Shown here: piece after piece, positions 8,377 to 18,097 of the stretch
Layout: every line of letters starts with the position of its first letter
Numbering within the stretch: the stretch's first letter is position 1
DNA from: Amycolatopsis orientalis DSM 40040 = KCTC 9412
GTDB taxonomy: Bacteria > Actinomycetota > Actinomycetes > Mycobacteriales > Pseudonocardiaceae
DNA: 64,000 bases
Direction: 5' to 3'
Assembly: GCF_000478275.1 (NCBI RefSeq)
Contig: NZ_ASJB01000043.1
Location: 1-64,000 of the forward strand
Program-made: the position numbers and the translations under genes
Notes under the pieces: generated by a model
What the model saw: the letters and a program-made list of their open reading frames with translations, nothing else
Database searches by the model: none
Told to the model about the DNA's origin: nothing

Positions 8377-8433
8377 AACGCGTGAAGGCCCCCTTCCCTC
8401 GGCTGAGTCGAGGGAAGGGGGCCTTCACGCGTT
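8377..8433. repeat. 25-bp perfect inverted repeat, family C
   Basis: Arm 8377-8401 (core GTGAAGGCCCCCTTCCCTCG) is exactly complementary to 8409-8433, with a 7-base loop GCTGAGT. It starts seven bases after the stop of the LppU-like gene. It is the best-formed member of the GAAGG-CCCCC-CTTC family and probably a terminator. Confidence 0.8.
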
Positions 8434-8582
8434 TCGGGGGAGCGGGGGACCTTTGCTGTCGCCGCCGCCATCCGGCCGCGAGAGAGCGCCCGTTCGTCGC
8501 ACACTGTGGGACGGGCTGCGACCGGCCGGTCACCGGTCCTAACGTTGCTCGTCCCCAACCCGCCGATCGATCTGGAGTCCTG

Positions 8583-9851
8583 GTGGCGACGACGGAAACC
8601 CCAGCCGGTGCGAAGAAACTCCTCGACTTCCCGACCTCCTGCGCCGCCCCCGTCCCGGAACCGGAAGAGCCGGTCAAGACCGTGCCGCTGGCCGTCGCGG
8701 GTGTCCTCGCCGTCGGGCTGACCTGGTACGTCTGGGCCGCGCACGGCGCGAAGTTCGGTGTCCTGCTCATCCTCGGGCTGCTGCTCGGGCTCGCGCTCTT
8801 CCACTCGCGCTTCGGCTTCACTTCGGCCTGGCGCCAGCTGATCGCGGTCGGCAACGGCCAGGGTCTGCGGGCGCACACGCTGTTGCTCGGGACGGCCGCG
8901 ACGCTGATCGCGTTGATCGTCGGCACCGGTTCCGGCCTGTTCGGCAGCACCCCGAATCCGACGGCGGGCGGACTGGGGCTCGCGCTGTTCGTGGGCGCGA
9001 CGATCTTCGCCATCGGCATGCAGCTGGGCGGCGCGTGCGCGTCGGGGACGCTGTTCGCGGTCGGCTCCGGGCAGTCGGCGATCGTGCTGACCCTCGGCGG
9101 GTTCGTCACCGGCTCGGTCCTCTACACGTGGGCGTATCCGCTGCTTTCGGGCTGGCCGGAGTTCAGGGGGATCCTGCTCGCCGACCACGTCGGCTGGTTC
9201 GGTTCGTGGGCGATCACCGTCGCCGTCCTCGCCGCGATCGTGCTGGGCACCCGGTTCGTGCAGAAGCGCCGCAATCCGCCACCGGTCGGCGCCGTTCCGA
9301 CCGCGCACGGCTTCGCGCGCGTCTTCCGCGGTTCCTGGCCGATCCTCGTCGGCGCCGTCGTCCTCGGGGTGCTGGCGGGCGCGGTCTTCCTGGTGTCCGG
9401 CGGGATCTGGGGTGTCACCAGCGCGTTCAGCCTGTGGGGCGCCAAGATCCTGCAGGTGTTCGGGCTGCACCCGGAAACCTGGGAATTCTGGCGGCTCAAG
9501 GCGAACGCCGCTTCGCTGGCGGCGCCGATCTGGAGGGACAAGAACAGCCTCACCGACATCGGCATCATGATCGGCGCGGGCGTGGCCGCCGCGGCGGCGG
9601 GCGCGTGGAAGATCCACAGCTCGATCCCGTGGCGGACCGCCGTCGCCGCGGTGCTCGGCGGGATCCTGATGGGCGTCGGCGCGCGGATGGCGGGTGGCTG
9701 CAACATCGGCGCCTACCTCGGGGGTATCTCGGTCGGCAGCCTGCACGGCTGGCTGTGGGGAGTGTTCGCGCTCGGCGGCACCTGGATCGGGCTCAAGCTG
9801 CGTCCCCTCTTCGGACTCGGCAACCCTGCCCCGACCGACGGCATCTGCTGA
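8583..9851 (+). CDS. YeeE/YedE family sulfur-compound transporter
   Basis: A 422-residue polytopic membrane protein. Conserved glycine- and cysteine-bearing loops occur in each half (GGACASGTLF with C152, and GGCNIGAYLGGIS near the C-terminus), the hallmark of YeeE/YedE transporters that pass thiosulfate or related sulfur through buried cysteines. The usual TusA or rhodanese partner genes are not adjacent. A GTG at 8583 with GGAG five bases upstream was chosen; the longer upstream reading frame runs through the hairpin at 8377-8433 and is rejected. The protein ends in GIC. Substrate is inferred from family. Confidence 0.85.
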   Translation: MATTETPAGAKKLLDFPTSCAAPVPEPEEPVKTVPLAVAGVLAVGLTWYVWAAHGAKFGVLLILGLLLGLALFHSRFGFTSAWRQLIAVGNGQGLRAHTLLLGTAATLIALIVGTGSGLFGSTPNPTAGGLGLALFVGATIFAIGMQLGGACASGTLFAVGSGQSAIVLTLGGFVTGSVLYTWAYPLLSGWPEFRGILLADHVGWFGSWAITVAVLAAIVLGTRFVQKRRNPPPVGAVPTAHGFARVFRGSWPILVGAVVLGVLAGAVFLVSGGIWGVTSAFSLWGAKILQVFGLHPETWEFWRLKANAASLAAPIWRDKNSLTDIGIMIGAGVAAAAAGAWKIHSSIPWRTAVAAVLGGILMGVGARMAGGCNIGAYLGGISVGSLHGWLWGVFALGGTWIGLKLRPLFGLGNPAPTDGIC

Positions 9852-9869
9852 TCACTCAGTGTGACAAAC

Positions 9870-9904
9870 CGTATGCTCGATTGCCCTTTCGGCCCGCATA
9901 CGGG
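9870..9904. promoter_or_regulatory. Inverted repeat between the YeeE gene and the MFS gene
   Basis: CCGTATGC (9870-9877) and GCATACGG (9897-9904) are perfect complements 19 bases apart, just after the YeeE stop and about 170 bases before the MFS start. It could be a weak terminator or an operator. Confidence 0.35.
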
Positions 9905-9958
9905 GAAAAAGTTGGCAGGTAAAACCCGTGTTCGGCTACCCTCGGCTACCTGTTCTCG

Positions 9959-9980
9959 CTTGTGTATCAGTGCACAAGCG
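9959..9980. promoter_or_regulatory. Possible operator upstream of MFS exporter
   Basis: GCTTGTG-TATCAGTG-CACAAGC is a perfect 7-bp inverted repeat with an 8-base spacer, about 95 bases before the exporter start. Its size suits a TetR/MarR-type dimer, but no regulator gene is adjacent. Confidence 0.4.
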
Positions 9981-10076
9981 TCATGGGGAAGGCCCGGCGC
10001 AGTGGCCGGGCATCAATCTCGCAGTCGCGACCGGCGGGGGTCGTCGCGTCCGCTGATCAGCAGGGACGGGTTTCAC

Positions 10077-11612
10077 ATGTCAACGCAAGGTCCGGCCGCG
10101 CCCGCCGGAGACAAACTCGACGCAGGCGTGCTCAAGGTCGCCGGCGTCGTCATCCTCGGCGCGATCATGGCGATCCTCGACACGACGGTCGTCAACGTCG
10201 CGCTCCAGAAGCTGACCATCGAGTTCCAGACGTCGTTCGACACCATCCAGTGGGTCGCGACCGGCTACATGCTGGCGCTGGCCACGGTCATCCCGATCAC
10301 CGGCTGGGCCTCGGACCGGTTCGGCACCAAACGGCTCTACCTGACGGCTATCGGGCTGTTCCTGATCGGCTCGATGCTCACCGGGATGGCCTGGGACGTC
10401 GAATCGCTGATCGCCTTCCGGGTCCTGCAGGGCTTCGGCGGCGGCATGCTGATGCCCGCCGGTATGACGATCCTGACCAGGGCCGCGGGGCCGCACCGGA
10501 TCGGCCGGGTGATGGGTGTGCTCGGCGTGCCGATGCTGCTCGGCCCGATCGGCGGCCCGATCCTCGGCGGCTGGCTGGTCGACGCGGTGAGCTGGCGCTG
10601 GATCTTCTACATCAACGTGCCGATCGGCCTGATCACCATCCTGCTGGCCTGGCGCCTGCTGCCGAAGGATCGGCCGGAGCCCGGCGAGCGGTTCGACTTC
10701 GCCGGCATGCTGATGGTGTCGCCGGGACTGGCGGCGCTGATCTTCGGTGTCTCGAACATCCCGTCGGCAGGCGGTGTCGGCGCGGTGGACGTCTGGCTGC
10801 CCGCGCTGGCCGGGATCGTGCTGCTGGTGGCGTTCGTGCTCCGGGCGAACCGGGTTTCGAACCCGCTGGTCGACCTGAAACTGTTCAAGAACCGGTCGTT
10901 CTCCATCGCGATGGTGACGATGACGTTCTTCTGCGTCGCGTTCTTCGGCGCGATGCTGTTGCTGCCCACGTACTTCGTCCTCGCCCGCGGCGAGTCGGCG
11001 ATGAACGCGGGGCTGTTGCTCGCACCGCAGGGTTTCGGCGCCATGCTGACCATGCCGATCGCGGGCAGGCTGGCGGACAAGATCGGCGCCAGGAAGATCG
11101 TCCTGCCCGGTCTCGTGCTGATGCTCGCCGGGCTGATCTCGTTCACGCAGGTCACCGCGACGACGCCGTACTGGCTGCTGCTTTCGGCGCTGTTCGTGAT
11201 CGGGCTCGGCATGGGCGCGACGATGATGCCGATCACCTCGGCCGCGCTGCAGACGCTGGAGCCGAAGGACATGGCGAGGGCGTCGACGGCGACGAACATC
11301 TTCCAGCAGACCGCGGGCGCTATCGGCGCGGCGGTGCTGTCGATCATCCTGGCCGCGCAGCTGGCCGGGAAGTTCGGCGTGCCGACCGCTCAGGGGCAGC
11401 TCGCCGCGACGGGCGCGATCATGAACCCGGCCACCCACGAGGCGGCCGCGGGATTGGCCGCGGACTCGTTCTCGACGACGTTCCTGTGGTCGATGATCCT
11501 GCTGGCGCTGTGCCTGGTCCCGGCGGCGTTCCTGCCGAAGACCAAGCCCGCGCTGCCGGAAGGCGCGGCCGACGGCGAGGTCCCCGCGGCCCCGCCGATC
11601 ATGACCCACTAG
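10077..11612 (+). CDS. MFS drug exporter, DHA2 (EmrB/QacA) type
   Basis: A 511-residue transporter with about 14 hydrophobic segments. It carries DHA2-family signatures: the N-terminal LDTTVVNVAL motif, motif A (GWASDRFGTKR) between helices 2 and 3, and the antiporter motif C region (LLGPIGGPILGGWL). Family members export drugs or antibiotics in exchange for protons. The start is the ATG at 10077, where the DHA2 homology begins; upstream in-frame sequence is intergenic and carries inverted repeats. A 35-bp hairpin (11618-11691) separates it from the convergent thiolase gene. Confidence 0.85.
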   Translation: MSTQGPAAPAGDKLDAGVLKVAGVVILGAIMAILDTTVVNVALQKLTIEFQTSFDTIQWVATGYMLALATVIPITGWASDRFGTKRLYLTAIGLFLIGSMLTGMAWDVESLIAFRVLQGFGGGMLMPAGMTILTRAAGPHRIGRVMGVLGVPMLLGPIGGPILGGWLVDAVSWRWIFYINVPIGLITILLAWRLLPKDRPEPGERFDFAGMLMVSPGLAALIFGVSNIPSAGGVGAVDVWLPALAGIVLLVAFVLRANRVSNPLVDLKLFKNRSFSIAMVTMTFFCVAFFGAMLLLPTYFVLARGESAMNAGLLLAPQGFGAMLTMPIAGRLADKIGARKIVLPGLVLMLAGLISFTQVTATTPYWLLLSALFVIGLGMGATMMPITSAALQTLEPKDMARASTATNIFQQTAGAIGAAVLSIILAAQLAGKFGVPTAQGQLAATGAIMNPATHEAAAGLAADSFSTTFLWSMILLALCLVPAAFLPKTKPALPEGAADGEVPAAPPIMTH

Positions 11613-11617
11613 GCCCG

Positions 11618-11691
11618 GAAGGGAGCAAGGGACCTTTGCTCGCGTTAGTTAGTGTGCTAACGAACGCGAGCAAAGGTCCCTTGCTCCCTTC
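11618..11691. repeat. 35-bp inverted repeat, family B
   Basis: Arms 11618-11652 and 11657-11691 pair over 35 bp with a single mismatch and a 4-base TGTG loop. The core is AGCAAGGGACCTTTGCT. It fills the gap between two convergent genes (stops at 11612 and 11707), which fits a bidirectional terminator. Confidence 0.85.
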
Positions 11692-11706
11692 TCGCAGGTC
11701 AGAGGG

Positions 11707-12927
11707 TCAGGAGAGGCGCTCCAGCACCATCGCCATGCCCTGGCCGCCGCCGACGCACATCGTCTCGAGGCCGAACTGCTTGTCGTGGTGCTGAAGCGAG
11801 TTGATCAGCGTCGAGGTGATCCGCGCGCCGGTCATGCCGAACGGGTGGCCGACGGCGATCGCGCCGCCGTTGACGTTCAGCCGGTCGATGTCGATCCCGA
11901 GGTCCTTGTACGACGGGATGACCTGCGCCGCGAACGCCTCGTTGATCTCGACGAGGTCGATGTCGCCGATCGACATCCCGGCGCGCGCGAGCGCCCGCTT
12001 CGACGCCTCGACCGGGCCGTAGCCCATGATCTCCGGCGACAGCCCCGAAACGCCCGTCGAGACGACGCGGGCGAGCGGTGTCAGGCCCAGCTCCTTCGCC
12101 TTGGTGTCGGACATGATGATCACCGCGGCCGCGCCGTCGTTGAGCGCGCAGCAGTTGCCGGCGGTGATCCGGCCGTCGGGGCGGAACACCGGCTTGAGGC
12201 CGGAGACGCCTTCGAGGGTGACACCGGCGCGCGGGCCGTCGTCCTTGGAGACCACGGTGCCGTCCGGCAGGGTCACCGGGGTGATGTCCTTGGCCCAGAA
12301 GCCGTCCGCGATGGCCTTCTCGGCGAGGTTCTGCGAACGCACACCGAACTCGTCCATCTCTTCACGCGAGACGTTCTTCAGTCGCGCGAGGTTCTCGGCG
12401 GTCTGGCCCATCGCGATGTAGACGTCCGGCAGCGCGCCGTTCTCGCGCGGGTCGGTCCAGCTGTCGGCGCCCTCGGCGGCCACCTGCGCGGTGCGGGCCT
12501 CGGCGTCGGCGAACAGCGGGTTGTGCGTGTTCGGCCAGGAGTCCGAGCTGCCGTTGGCGAAGCGCGAAACGGTCTCGACACCGGCGGAGATGAACACGTC
12601 GCCTTCGCCCGCCTTGATCGCGTGCAGCGCCATGCGGGTGGTCTGCAGGCTGGAGGAGCAGTACCGCGTGATGGTGCAGCCGGGCAGGTGGTCGTAGCCG
12701 AGTTCGACGGCGACCGCGCGGCCCATGTTGAAGCCCTGCTCGCCGCCGGGGAGACCGCAGCCCAGCATGAGGTCTTCGATCTGCGTCGGGTCGAGTTCGG
12801 GGACCTTGTCGAGCGCGGCGCGGACCATCTGCACGGTGAGATCGTCCGGGCGGATGTTCACCAGCGATCCCTTGCCGGCGCGGCCGATCGGGGATCGGGC
12901 GGTGGAGACGATGACGGCTTCGGGCAT
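11707..12927 (-). CDS. Acetyl-CoA C-acyltransferase (thiolase)
   Basis: A 406-residue thiolase with the three family signatures: the acyl-enzyme cysteine C90 (YCSSSLQT), the [18 protein letters not shown] region with the catalytic His, and the C-terminal [11 protein letters not shown] loop with the second Cys. It cleaves 3-ketoacyl-CoA or condenses acetyl-CoA in beta-oxidation. Position next to cbs matches, as I recall, fadA3 (Rv1074c) of M. tuberculosis. The ATG at 12927 has GGGAG nine bases upstream. The divergent partner is cbs. Confidence 0.9.
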   Translation of the reverse strand: MPEAVIVSTARSPIGRAGKGSLVNIRPDDLTVQMVRAALDKVPELDPTQIEDLMLGCGLPGGEQGFNMGRAVAVELGYDHLPGCTITRYCSSSLQTTRMALHAIKAGEGDVFISAGVETVSRFANGSSDSWPNTHNPLFADAEARTAQVAAEGADSWTDPRENGALPDVYIAMGQTAENLARLKNVSREEMDEFGVRSQNLAEKAIADGFWAKDITPVTLPDGTVVSKDDGPRAGVTLEGVSGLKPVFRPDGRITAGNCCALNDGAAAVIIMSDTKAKELGLTPLARVVSTGVSGLSPEIMGYGPVEASKRALARAGMSIGDIDLVEINEAFAAQVIPSYKDLGIDIDRLNVNGGAIAVGHPFGMTGARITSTLINSLQHHDKQFGLETMCVGGGQGMAMVLERLS

Positions 12928-13118
12928 GGAACGACACTCCCTTGTTCTCGATCCAGACACGCGCTAAGCGGTTGCTCACCTCGCATCCTCCACCGGAGGT
13001 GGGTGCGGGTCAAAGGTGAACGCGACCGACACCACTCTTTCCGATGGCGCGTTCCGGCGCCGGGTGACCCGCTCGGTTGAGTGGACACATCCCGACCTGC
13101 GGCGTTTAGGCTGTCCAC

Positions 13119-14489
13119 GTGGATTACGTCGAGCACATCGTGGACCTCGTGGGCAACACCCCTCTGGTCAAGCTGAACGCACTGGCCGAGGGGCTGCAAC
13201 CGCTCGTCCTGGCCAAGGTCGAGTACGTCAACCCCGGCGGCAGCGTCAAGGACCGCATCGCGCTGCGGATGATCGAAGCGGCGGAGCGCTCCGGCGAGCT
13301 GAAGCCCGGCGGCACCATCGTCGAGCCGACCTCCGGCAACACCGGTGTCGGGCTGGCCATGGTGGCGCAGCGCAAGGGATACAAGTGCGTGTTCGTCTGC
13401 CCCGACAAGGTCAGCGAGGACAAGCGCAACGTGCTCAAGGCCTACGGCGCCCGGGTCGTGGTCTGCCCGACCGCGGTGGCGCCGGAGCACCCGGACTCCT
13501 ACTACAACGTCTCCGACCGCCTCGTGCGCGAGATCGAAGGCGCCTGGAAGCCGAACCAGTACGCCAACCCGGAGAACCCCGCCAGCCACTACCACTCGAC
13601 CGGCCCGGAACTCTGGCGCCAGACCGAGGGCAAGATCACGCATTTCGTCGCGGGCGTCGGCACCGGCGGCACCATCTCGGGCACCGGCAAGTACCTCAAG
13701 GAGGTCAGCGACGGCCGCGTCCAGGTCATCGGCGCGGATCCCGAAGGTTCGGTGTACTCCGGCGGATCCGGGCGGCCGTACCTGGTCGAGGGCGTCGGGG
13801 AGGACTTCTGGCCGGACACCTACGACCGGAACATCGCCGACCGGATCATCGCCGTGTCGGACGCGCATTCCTTCGACATCACGCGCCGCCTCGCGCTCGA
13901 AGAAGGACTGCTCGTCGGCGGCTCGTGCGGGATGGCCGTCGCCGCCGCGCTCAAGCTCGCCGAGGGGCTGGGCCCGGACGACGTCGTCGTCGTGCTCCTG
14001 CCCGACGGCGGCCGCGGCTACCTCACCAAGGTGTTCAACGACAGCTGGATGTCCTCCTACGGCTTCCTGCCGCCGGATTCGAGCGGCGCGACCGTCCGCG
14101 ACGTCCTGATGAAGAAGAGCGGCTCGCTGCCCAGCCTGGTGCACAGCCACCCGAACGAGACCGTCGCCGAAGCGGTGGCGATCCTCGCGGAGTTCGGCGT
14201 CAGCCAGATGCCCGTGGTCAGCGCGGAGCCGCCGGTCATGGCGGCCGAGGTCGTCGGCGCGGTCAACGAACGCGATCTGCTCGAAGCGCTCTTCACCGGC
14301 AAGGCACAGCTGGCCGACCGGCTGGAGCAGCACATGTCGGCGCCGCTGCCGACCATCGGCGCCGGTGAACAGGTGGGTTCGGCGATGAACGCGCTGTCGG
14401 GCGCCGACGGCGCGCTGGTGCTGGTCGACGGCAAGCCGGCGGGCGTCGTCACCCGTCACGACCTGCTCGCGTTTCTCGCGGGACGGTAA
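13119..14489 (+). CDS. cbs: Cystathionine beta-synthase
   Basis: A 456-residue PLP enzyme that condenses serine with homocysteine to cystathionine. The fold-type II catalytic domain has the PLP lysine K44 in PGGSVKDR, the TSGNTG phosphate loop and GGTISGTGKYL. Two CBS domains follow (about 335-395 and 400-456), which in this family regulate activity by nucleotide or SAM binding. No N-terminal heme domain is present. The GTG at 13119 fits the family start. metB, the next pathway enzyme, lies 3.6 kb downstream on the same strand. Confidence 0.92.
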   Translation: MDYVEHIVDLVGNTPLVKLNALAEGLQPLVLAKVEYVNPGGSVKDRIALRMIEAAERSGELKPGGTIVEPTSGNTGVGLAMVAQRKGYKCVFVCPDKVSEDKRNVLKAYGARVVVCPTAVAPEHPDSYYNVSDRLVREIEGAWKPNQYANPENPASHYHSTGPELWRQTEGKITHFVAGVGTGGTISGTGKYLKEVSDGRVQVIGADPEGSVYSGGSGRPYLVEGVGEDFWPDTYDRNIADRIIAVSDAHSFDITRRLALEEGLLVGGSCGMAVAAALKLAEGLGPDDVVVVLLPDGGRGYLTKVFNDSWMSSYGFLPPDSSGATVRDVLMKKSGSLPSLVHSHPNETVAEAVAILAEFGVSQMPVVSAEPPVMAAEVVGAVNERDLLEALFTGKAQLADRLEQHMSAPLPTIGAGEQVGSAMNALSGADGALVLVDGKPAGVVTRHDLLAFLAGR

Positions 14490-14605
14490 AGAGGCATTCC
14501 ATCGGACGGCCGGGCCGGGGCGTTACGAGCGGCCCACCCGGCTATCCGATAGCGTGTCGGGTGAGTTGAACTTTTATGTCCTCGTCAAGGGGGTTCAAGA
14601 CCCAA

Positions 14606-16165
14606 ATGAGTGCTCCGCAGCCACCGAATCAGCCTTGGGGTGGCGCCCAGCCACCGCAGGGACCCCCGAGTGGCCCCCAGCCGCAGCAAGACAACCCGTT
14701 CGGTTCCCCGGAACCGACCCAGGTGGTGCAGCCCGGCCAGCCCGCGCAGCCCGACTACGGGCAACCGCAGTACGGGCAGCCGTCGTATGAGCAGCCCCAG
14801 GGTGGCGGGTTCGGCGATACGCCGGAGCCCACGCAGGTCGTGCAGCCCGCCCGGCCCGGCGGCGACGCGACGCAGGTCGTGCCGCCGGTGCAGCAGGGTT
14901 CCGGTGACGCGAACGCGACCCAGGTCGTGCAGCCGGTGAGCGGTGGCGGGGAAGCCCCCGGCGCCGACTCCACGCAGCTCGTGCCGCCGGGTTCGCAGCC
15001 GCCCGCCATCCCGTACGCCCCGCCGCCGAGCGCGGCCGACAACCCGGCCGCCGGTGCCTACGGCGCCCAGGGTGGCGGCTTCGGTCAGCAGCAGGGCTTC
15101 GGCGGTCCCCAGCAGGGCGGGTTCGACCCGTCGCAGGGACAGCAGCAGTCCGGTTTCGGCCAGCCGCAACAGGGCTTCGGCGGACCGCCGCAGGGCGGTT
15201 TCGGCCAGCAGCCCGGTTTCGGTGGACCGCCGCAGGGCTACAGCCCCGCTCCCGCCGGTGGCGGCGGCGGGAACCCGATGTTCGGGTTCATCGCCGGTGG
15301 TCTGGTCGGCCTTCTCGGTCTCCTCGCGCTGATCTTCAGCTTCGTGTACTTCGGTGACGCGAGCGACTACTCCGAAGGCCTCGGCAACGCTCCGAGCGAC
15401 GAGGCACTGCAGCAGTTCCTCGACAAGGCCGGGACGGTCGGCCCCGGCGTCGTCTGGCTGTACGTGATCCTGCTGCTGGTCGCCTCGCTCGTCGCGACGG
15501 CGTCCGGTGCCGGTCTCGCCCTGGTCGGCAAGCTTCCGGCCTCGCTCAAGAAGATCGTGCCGATCGCGGTCACCGCGTCCGGCGCGCTGCTGTTCCTCTT
15601 CGGCCTGCTCCTCCTGCTCGGCACCACGCCGTCGGAGGAGTTCAAGCGCGAGCTCGGGCCGCTGGGTGACAAGGTCGGCATCGGCATCGGCCTGCCGCAC
15701 CTGATCTTCGGCATCCTGATCCTGATCATCGGTGTGCTGGGCCTGATCCCGGGAACCGCGCAGTTCGTCGGCCTCGGTGGCGGCGGTTCGGTGCTCGGTG
15801 CCCCGCAGAGCGGTCAGCCCGGTGGGTTCGGCGGTCCGCCGCAGGGTGGCTTCGGCCAGCCGGGTCAGCCCGGCCCGTACGGTCAGCCGCAGCCGGGCCC
15901 CTACGGTCAGCCCGGTCAGCCCGGCCCGTCTTCGGGTGGATTCCCGCAGCCGGGTCAGCAACAGGGCGGTTTCGGTCAGCAGCCCGGCCAGCCCGGTCCG
16001 CCCAGCGGTGGTTTCGCGCAGCCGGGTCAGCCGCAGCAGGGTGGCTTCGGCCAGCAGCCGCAGCAGCACGGTGGTTTCGGCCAGCAGCCCGGCCAGCAGG
16101 GGCCGCCAAGTGGCGGTTTCGGTCAGCCGGGGCAGCAGCCCGGTCAGCCGCCGCAGCAGTGGTGA
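14606..16165 (+). CDS. Pro/Gln/Gly-rich four-span membrane protein
   Basis: About 519 residues. The N-terminal third is disordered and holds five TQ(V/L)V-type repeats ([42 protein letters not shown]). Four transmembrane segments follow (first near [10 protein letters not shown], last near [13 protein letters not shown]), then a long C-terminal tail of GQPGPxxGGFGQ repeats. Repeated Thr sites next to acidic or Pro residues look like Ser/Thr-kinase targets read by FHA domains, an inference only. It sits where mycobacteria carry the proline-rich antigen gene between cbs and metB. An ATG ten codons earlier (14576) is also possible. Confidence 0.65.
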   Translation: MSAPQPPNQPWGGAQPPQGPPSGPQPQQDNPFGSPEPTQVVQPGQPAQPDYGQPQYGQPSYEQPQGGGFGDTPEPTQVVQPARPGGDATQVVPPVQQGSGDANATQVVQPVSGGGEAPGADSTQLVPPGSQPPAIPYAPPPSAADNPAAGAYGAQGGGFGQQQGFGGPQQGGFDPSQGQQQSGFGQPQQGFGGPPQGGFGQQPGFGGPPQGYSPAPAGGGGGNPMFGFIAGGLVGLLGLLALIFSFVYFGDASDYSEGLGNAPSDEALQQFLDKAGTVGPGVVWLYVILLLVASLVATASGAGLALVGKLPASLKKIVPIAVTASGALLFLFGLLLLLGTTPSEEFKRELGPLGDKVGIGIGLPHLIFGILILIIGVLGLIPGTAQFVGLGGGGSVLGAPQSGQPGGFGGPPQGGFGQPGQPGPYGQPQPGPYGQPGQPGPSSGGFPQPGQQQGGFGQQPGQPGPPSGGFAQPGQPQQGGFGQQPQQHGGFGQQPGQQGPPSGGFGQPGQQPGQPPQQW

Positions 16166-16192
16166 GTCACCGCCACTGAACGTCGCGCTCAA

Positions 16193-16222
16193 GACGCCCC
16201 CGGCCCACCGGCCGGGGGCGTC
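16193..16222 (+). terminator. Strong hairpin terminator
   Basis: GACGCCCCCGGCC (16193-16205) pairs perfectly with GGCCGGGGGCGTC (16210-16222) around CACC, 27 bases after the stop at 16165, and is followed by GGCGTTTT. A classical intrinsic terminator for the preceding gene. Confidence 0.75.
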
Positions 16223-16318
16223 GGCGTTTTCACCGGGGTCTTCCGAAACGCCGGTCATGACCGGGAACACCGGGCTAGGGTGAGCGCCGTTAACCCACAC
16301 CCGGCTGATGGGGGCGAC

Positions 16319-16879
16319 GTGACCGGTCCGTACGGATATCCCGCGCAGCAGCCCGGACCGGGCGGTTTCGGCTACCCCGCAGCGCAGGCACGGCCGACCG
16401 GCGCGACGGCGATCATCGCCGCGTTGTTCGGCCTCGTCGCCGCGGGATGCGCCGGGTACATCCCGATCTACTTCTTCCTCAGGCTGCCGTCGGGGTTCAG
16501 CATCGGCAATCTGCCCGGACTCGTGCTCACCATGCTGGGGCTGTACCTGCTGGCCGCGCTGCTCCTCCTGATCGGTGCGCTGTCGGCGTTCTTCCGCTCC
16601 GTCGCCGGCGCCGTCCTCCTGGCGCTCGGCTCGCTGATGGTGATCGCCGCCGTGCTGGTGGAACCGTTGGCGTTCAACGGGACCTACGATGTGTACTTCC
16701 GCCTGCAGTTCGAATTCAAGACGTTCATCGCCGTGGTCAGGGTGGTCATGTTCGCGTTCGCCCCGTTCACGCTGATCTTCGCGATCATCCCGCCGACGCT
16801 GAAGTACCTGCGCTGGCGGCCGTCCCCCACCCAGCCCTACCGGCCGCGGAATCAGTTTCCCCAGCAGCCCGGCTGGTGA
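16319..16879 (+). CDS. Small Pro-rich four-span membrane protein
   Basis: About 186 residues. A short Pro/Gln/Gly-rich start (GPYGYPAQQPGPGGFGYP) is followed by four hydrophobic segments and a C-terminal Pro/Gln tail ending QQPGW. It is built like its neighbours at 14606, 16922 and 17435 and likely belongs to the same membrane-protein cluster. The GTG at 16319 is preceded by GGGGG; a GTG 13 codons earlier is less well supported. Function unknown. Confidence 0.6.
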   Translation: MTGPYGYPAQQPGPGGFGYPAAQARPTGATAIIAALFGLVAAGCAGYIPIYFFLRLPSGFSIGNLPGLVLTMLGLYLLAALLLLIGALSAFFRSVAGAVLLALGSLMVIAAVLVEPLAFNGTYDVYFRLQFEFKTFIAVVRVVMFAFAPFTLIFAIIPPTLKYLRWRPSPTQPYRPRNQFPQQPGW

Positions 16880-16921
16880 GATCCTGAGGCTTCCGGACTC
16901 GGCTCGACCTGGGGGAGTTCC

Positions 16922-17392
16922 ATGAGCCAGAACCAGTCTTCGGCGACCGCGATCGGCGCGGCCGTCCTCGCTTTCCTTTGTGGCATGCGCTGTCTGTCCG
17001 AAGCGGGCGCCTTCGTCGTGCAACTCGCGCTGCTCGAGGCGTCACCGCGGTACTTCGTGGGTGCGGCCTGGAACGGGGTGCTGGCGGTGACCCTGTTCGT
17101 GGGCGGTGTCCTGTTGCTCCTGCGGAAACCTCTCGGCCGCGTCCTCATCGTCGCCGGGACGGCGCTCGCGCTCGCGGTCTCCGTCCTCGCGAACGGCGAG
17201 ATCCAGACCTACTTCTTCGCCACGGTGGACGGGCAGCCGCTCGTCGAGAACGACGTCGTCGCGTTCATGGTGTTCGCGACCGCGGTCTCCGCTCTGGTGC
17301 TGTCGGTGATCCGGCCGACTTCGGACTGGCTGGAGGGAAAACGGCGTGAGGGCGAGGAGCCGCCCAAGCAGGATCGGCTTCCGGGCTGGTAG
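16922..17392 (+). CDS. Small four-span membrane protein
   Basis: 156 residues with four hydrophobic segments (about 8-35, 45-65, 70-88 and 105-125) and a basic, Pro-containing tail ending RLPGW, like the QQPGW end of the preceding protein. The ATG follows GGGGGAG. It lies 42 bases downstream of the preceding gene and 42 bases upstream of the next, so the three are probably one operon. Function unknown. Confidence 0.6.
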   Translation: MSQNQSSATAIGAAVLAFLCGMRCLSEAGAFVVQLALLEASPRYFVGAAWNGVLAVTLFVGGVLLLLRKPLGRVLIVAGTALALAVSVLANGEIQTYFFATVDGQPLVENDVVAFMVFATAVSALVLSVIRPTSDWLEGKRREGEEPPKQDRLPGW

Positions 17393-17434
17393 CCGGGCTG
17401 ACAGGATGGGGCGAGGATCTCGACAGGGGGAGTG

Positions 17435-18046
17435 ATGACGTTCCAGCAGTACCCGCCGCAAGGCGGCTATCCGCCACCCGGCGCCTATCCGCCGCCGGGA
17501 ATGGCGCGGAATCCGAACGGTGCCACCGGCATCATCGCCGGGATCCTCGCGATCCTCGGCGGCGTGTGGTTCTTGTCCGGTCTCGTCTGGGTGATCATCC
17601 TGCTGTTCAACCGGGTGCGGCCGTACTTGATCGTCGGCGGGATCCTCGACCTCGCCGTCGGGGTGCTCCTGTTGATCGGCGGGATCCTGTTGCTCCGGCG
17701 CAAGAGCACCGGGCGCATGCTCGTCGTGATCGGCGCGGGCGCGGGAATCTTCTTCGGGATCGTCTCGATCATCCTGCGCGCGAGCGGGGCGGACATCGTC
17801 TATGCGTATGGAGGAGTCGCGGTCGTCTACGGATTCCTCGGGCTGATCGTCCAGTTGCTGATCCCGGCGATCGCGACCATCGTGCTGGCGTTGATCCCGC
17901 CCACGGGGCGCTGGCTGGGGGCCGGGAAGCAGCCCCCGGTGTTCACACCGCCACAGAACTTCGGCTATCCCCAGCCGCCGGGCGGCTACCCGCCACCTGG
18001 TCCTCCGCCGCCGCACCAGCCGGGTCCGCCACCCGCGCGGTGGTGA
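17435..18046 (+). CDS. Pro/Gly-rich four-span membrane protein
   Basis: About 203 residues. Both termini are PPG/YPPPG-rich and flank four hydrophobic segments (GIIAGILAILGG, VRPYLIVGGILDLAVGV, MLVVIGAGAGIFFGI and a fourth near 130-150). GTG 17432 and ATG 17435 overlap as alternative starts after AGGGGG. The Pro-rich tails resemble mycobacterial proline-rich antigen. It lies 51 bases upstream of metB and may be co-transcribed with it. Function unknown. Confidence 0.6.
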   Translation: MTFQQYPPQGGYPPPGAYPPPGMARNPNGATGIIAGILAILGGVWFLSGLVWVIILLFNRVRPYLIVGGILDLAVGVLLLIGGILLLRRKSTGRMLVVIGAGAGIFFGIVSIILRASGADIVYAYGGVAVVYGFLGLIVQLLIPAIATIVLALIPPTGRWLGAGKQPPVFTPPQNFGYPQPPGGYPPPGPPPPHQPGPPPARW

Positions 18047-18097
18047 GTTCGATCCCAGACGATGGGATCTCGAGGTGGTGGTCGTACCCTGGACGGT

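Noticed and set aside
8382..8582. N-terminal extension of the YeeE transporter
   Set aside because: The extension runs through the strong hairpin at 8377-8433, is hydrophilic and unlike the family, and a GTG with a GGAG site starts at 8583.
12858..14459. Long minus-strand open frame opposite cbs
   Set aside because: It is antisense to a well-identified gene, Arg/Asp/Ala-rich, and has no family signature; a normal by-product of high GC content.
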